Assembly: GCA_025454955.1 (NCBI GenBank)
Contig: JALONL010000027.1
Coordinates: 1 to 64,000, forward strand
Direction: 5' to 3'
DNA: 64,000 nucleotides
Origin: Bacteroidia bacterium
GTDB taxonomy: Bacteria > Bacteroidota > Bacteroidia > Palsa-965
Positions 62,077-64,000 of this stretch are shown in pieces (positions within the stretch are counted from its first letter, which is position 1; every line of letters starts with the position of its first letter). A program made the position numbers and the translations under genes. The notes beneath the pieces are model-generated. The model was not told the origin of the DNA and ran no database searches. It worked only from the letters and a program-made list of their open reading frames with translations.

Positions 62077-64000
62077 TTATTTCACCATGAGCAACTGATG
62101 CTGCATGGTGCGGCTGCCTGTAATGCGGCAGGTATAAACTCCGGCTGCAAGTTCGGGAAGCTGGATGGTTTGATTGCCTTTGTACACGCCGCGGTGAGCC
62201 ACTCGCCCTTCGGGCGAAAACACTTCCACGGTGTAAGTTTCGTTCGGGTCGGCAGAAAGTATCACGGAGTTTCCGGGCATTACCGGGTTGGGGTAAAGTG
62301 CGGCCTTGTCGTAGGTGGGAGGTGTAACCACTTCGGTGGTAAACGAAAGGTTGATATTATCGACATAAAGGGCCTGTCCGTAGTAGCCGCGGTTGCGAAC
62401 GACAATAAGCAGGTCGTTTGCATTGGTCCAGGGCGTGAGGTTTACCGTGTCGGTGCGCCATTGTGTGGCGGTGGGCACAAATACAGTGTTTTGAAGTTGC
62501 GGAGCGGTGGAAAGCTGTACGCCGCCTTTGTAATACACAGAAGTATATGTGGCACCGCAGTCGGTTGATACGAGTACCTCTAAACTGTCCATGTACTGTC
62601 CGCCGTAGGGCGCGTAGGCCACATCAAAGGTCATGAAATTACCGGGCTGCTGGGTCATGTCTACACGTATGCGCATATCGGCATACTGGCCATTGGCATC
62701 GTGGTTGTAGTTGTTGAATCTGGCCGATTGTGTGCTGTTTCCGAAACCTCCTGCCGCCGTGGTCAGCGACCATTGCCCTGCCGACTGAGTTTCTGCCTCC
62801 TGCCACCAGCCTCCGGGCGGGAATGAGCCCTGGTAGCCTTCGCTGAGCAGGGTGTTTTGCTGATAAGCACTCACCGTGATTACCAGCGTGCCGCTGTCGG
62901 TTTGTCCGGCACTGTCTGTTACGGTGAGCGTTACCGTATATGTACCTGTGGCGTTGTACATCACAGTCGGATTGCGCAGGTTCGACGACGAAGGACTGCC
63001 GCCCGGGAAACTCCACTGCCAGCTTGCACCGGCATGGTTAAGCACCGAGCGGTCTTCGAAATGAAAACTGTCGGGCACACAGTTCAGTACATAGTTGAGT
63101 TTGTCAACCTGCGGCTGTGCAAGCGGCGTGGCGGGTAAATCCTGAAGCTGGTTTTCCCATACACCACGGCCGTAAGTGGCCAATTTTATTTTACCGTCGC
63201 GGTAAAACGGTTTTGCCGAAAGCGAATTGCAGTACGACGGAAGTCCGGCATTGTCCACCTGCCAGGCGCCGGTGGTGTTGTTGCGGTAATACACCGATTC
63301 GCCGGTAATGCAGTACAAGCCGCCATTGGTTTGTGCAATGTACTGGAGCCAGCGTGGCTGCTGATTGTTCAGGTTATTGTCGGTAATGTTTGTCCACGAG
63401 GTGCCGCCATTGGTGGTTACAAATACTTTGTTTCCGTTAGCGCCCGATGGATAGGCCAGCCAGAGCATATTTTCGTCGGCCGGATTTTGTGTAATGAGCA
63501 AACGGTTTCTGTTTCCGCCGGCACCGGCCGAAGGAATGGTGAGTTGTGCCCAGGTTACTCCGCCGTCGGTGGTTTTCCAGAGTTTGCCACCGCCGCCGTG
63601 CTGGCAGGCATACATTACCTGCGGGTTGTTCCAGCAAATTTCGGTTTGAATAATTTTCTGGCTGGTATTGGTGCCAAAGGTGTACACTAAGTTGTACGAA
63701 GCCCCGCCATCGACCGATTTCCAGAGATTATTATCACGGCCAATATATACAATGTTCCAGCAACGCGGATCGAAATCCATGCGGCCCGATTCGGCGATGA
63801 AGTAGCTTTCGTTTGGCCACATACCCACGCTGAAACGTGCTATGGGCTGGCCAATGGCGGCAGGTAGTATGGCTCCGCCAATGTCGGAGCTGTACACGCG
63901 CTTTCCATCGCCCGGATTGGCGTAGCCCGAAGCCGGTTCGGCACCGCCAAGCTGGAGGAATTCGTTGGCGTTGTAGTTTTCGTGCCAGGCTATGGTGCCG
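62077..64000 (-). CDS. Large T9SS surface protein, N-terminus outside the window
   Basis: The frame is open from the stop codon to the window end, so the gene continues beyond 64000; about 641 residues are seen. The visible N-terminal part has sortilin/beta-propeller-like repeats (NNLWKSVDGGASYNLVY, GGKLWKTTDGGVTWAQL, FVTTNGGTSWTNI). Then follow a PKD domain (ASWQWSFPGGSPSS ... NATGTYTVTLTVTDSAGQ), a beta-sandwich of the choice-of-anchor type, and a type A T9SS tail (AALYPNPVMPGNSV ... AAGVYTCRITGSRTM). It is probably a surface-exposed or secreted glycan- or protein-binding protein, possibly with peptidase or sialidase-type repeats; the enzyme part, if any, lies outside. Confidence 0.75.
   Translation of the reverse strand, partial: GTIAWHENYNANEFLQLGGAEPASGYANPGDGKRVYSSDIGGAILPAAIGQPIARFSVGMWPNESYFIAESGRMDFDPRCWNIVYIGRDNNLWKSVDGGASYNLVYTFGTNTSQKIIQTEICWNNPQVMYACQHGGGGKLWKTTDGGVTWAQLTIPSAGAGGNRNRLLITQNPADENMLWLAYPSGANGNKVFVTTNGGTSWTNITDNNLNNQQPRWLQYIAQTNGGLYCITGESVYYRNNTTGAWQVDNAGLPSYCNSLSAKPFYRDGKIKLATYGRGVWENQLQDLPATPLAQPQVDKLNYVLNCVPDSFHFEDRSVLNHAGASWQWSFPGGSPSSSNLRNPTVMYNATGTYTVTLTVTDSAGQTDSGTLVITVSAYQQNTLLSEGYQGSFPPGGWWQEAETQSAGQWSLTTAAGGFGNSTQSARFNNYNHDANGQYADMRIRVDMTQQPGNFMTFDVAYAPYGGQYMDSLEVLVSTDCGATYTSVYYKGGVQLSTAPQLQNTVFVPTATQWRTDTVNLTPWTNANDLLIVVRNRGYYGQALYVDNINLSFTTEVVTPPTYDKAALYPNPVMPGNSVILSADPNETYTVEVFSPEGRVAHRGVYKGNQTIQLPELAAGVYTCRITGSRTMQHQLLMVK

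Overview
The window is chromosomal DNA of a member of the Bacteroidota, probably a free-living or host-associated flavobacterial or sphingobacterial relative. The evidence is: several secreted proteins ending in type A sorting domains of the type IX secretion system (T9SS), with the PNP motif and a final beta-rich tail; a TonB-dependent receptor with a carboxypeptidase-like N-terminal domain; BlaI/M56-TonB and DUF4836-like genes; TAnnTTTG boxes of the Bacteroidota -7 type in front of many genes; and almost no Shine-Dalgarno sequences. No rRNA, tRNA, CRISPR array or prophage was seen. The window is gene-dense and mostly accessory or envelope-related.

Layout. 0.2-3.4 kb: a REP-type tyrosine transposase and small secreted proteins. 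3.4-7.0 kb: a YcaQ-like DNA glycosylase, a T9SS glycoside hydrolase and a Kazal-domain T9SS protein. 7.3-13.5 kb: an NqrB/RnfD-like membrane protein followed by three paralogous secreted DUF2330 proteins, the last two separated by a decayed IS5-type element that holds a nested palindrome. 13.8-15.9 kb: an ECF sigma factor, a small membrane protein and a divergent M50 site-2 protease. 16.3-20.6 kb: a HEPN/Abi-like protein, a ChaN/EreA-like secreted protein and a BlaI-M56/TonB operon with an operator-like dyad. 20.7-27.3 kb: lipoproteins, DNA polymerase IV, a beta-lactamase-fold serine hydrolase with an overlapping esterase, and a MarR regulator. 27.4-34.4 kb: a four-gene minus-strand operon of a lipoprotein and three large related DUF4836-like proteins. 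34.5-47.6 kb: an unusual acyltransferase, a Spy/CpxP-like protein, SRPBCC-GyrI, TPR, degenerate J-domain, M23-LysM, Nudix and WG-repeat proteins. 47.7-51.4 kb: a second M23-LysM peptidase, a di-heme cytochrome c peroxidase and the NhaA antiporter. 51.5-60.3 kb: large T9SS cargo proteins plus a lamin-tail / TonB receptor / endonuclease I operon. 61.0-64.0 kb: a deoxyhypusine-synthase-like enzyme without the usual catalytic lysine, and a truncated T9SS protein that runs off the window.

Working together. The strongest candidates for poorly described systems are the RnfD-like/DUF2330 cluster with a conserved C-terminal tail that looks like a sorting signal, the lipoprotein/DUF4836-like operon, the sigma factor/small membrane protein/site-2 protease group, and the lamin-tail/TonB receptor/secreted nuclease operon, which could harvest extracellular nucleic acid. 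All functions here are read from sequence only; no database search was run.
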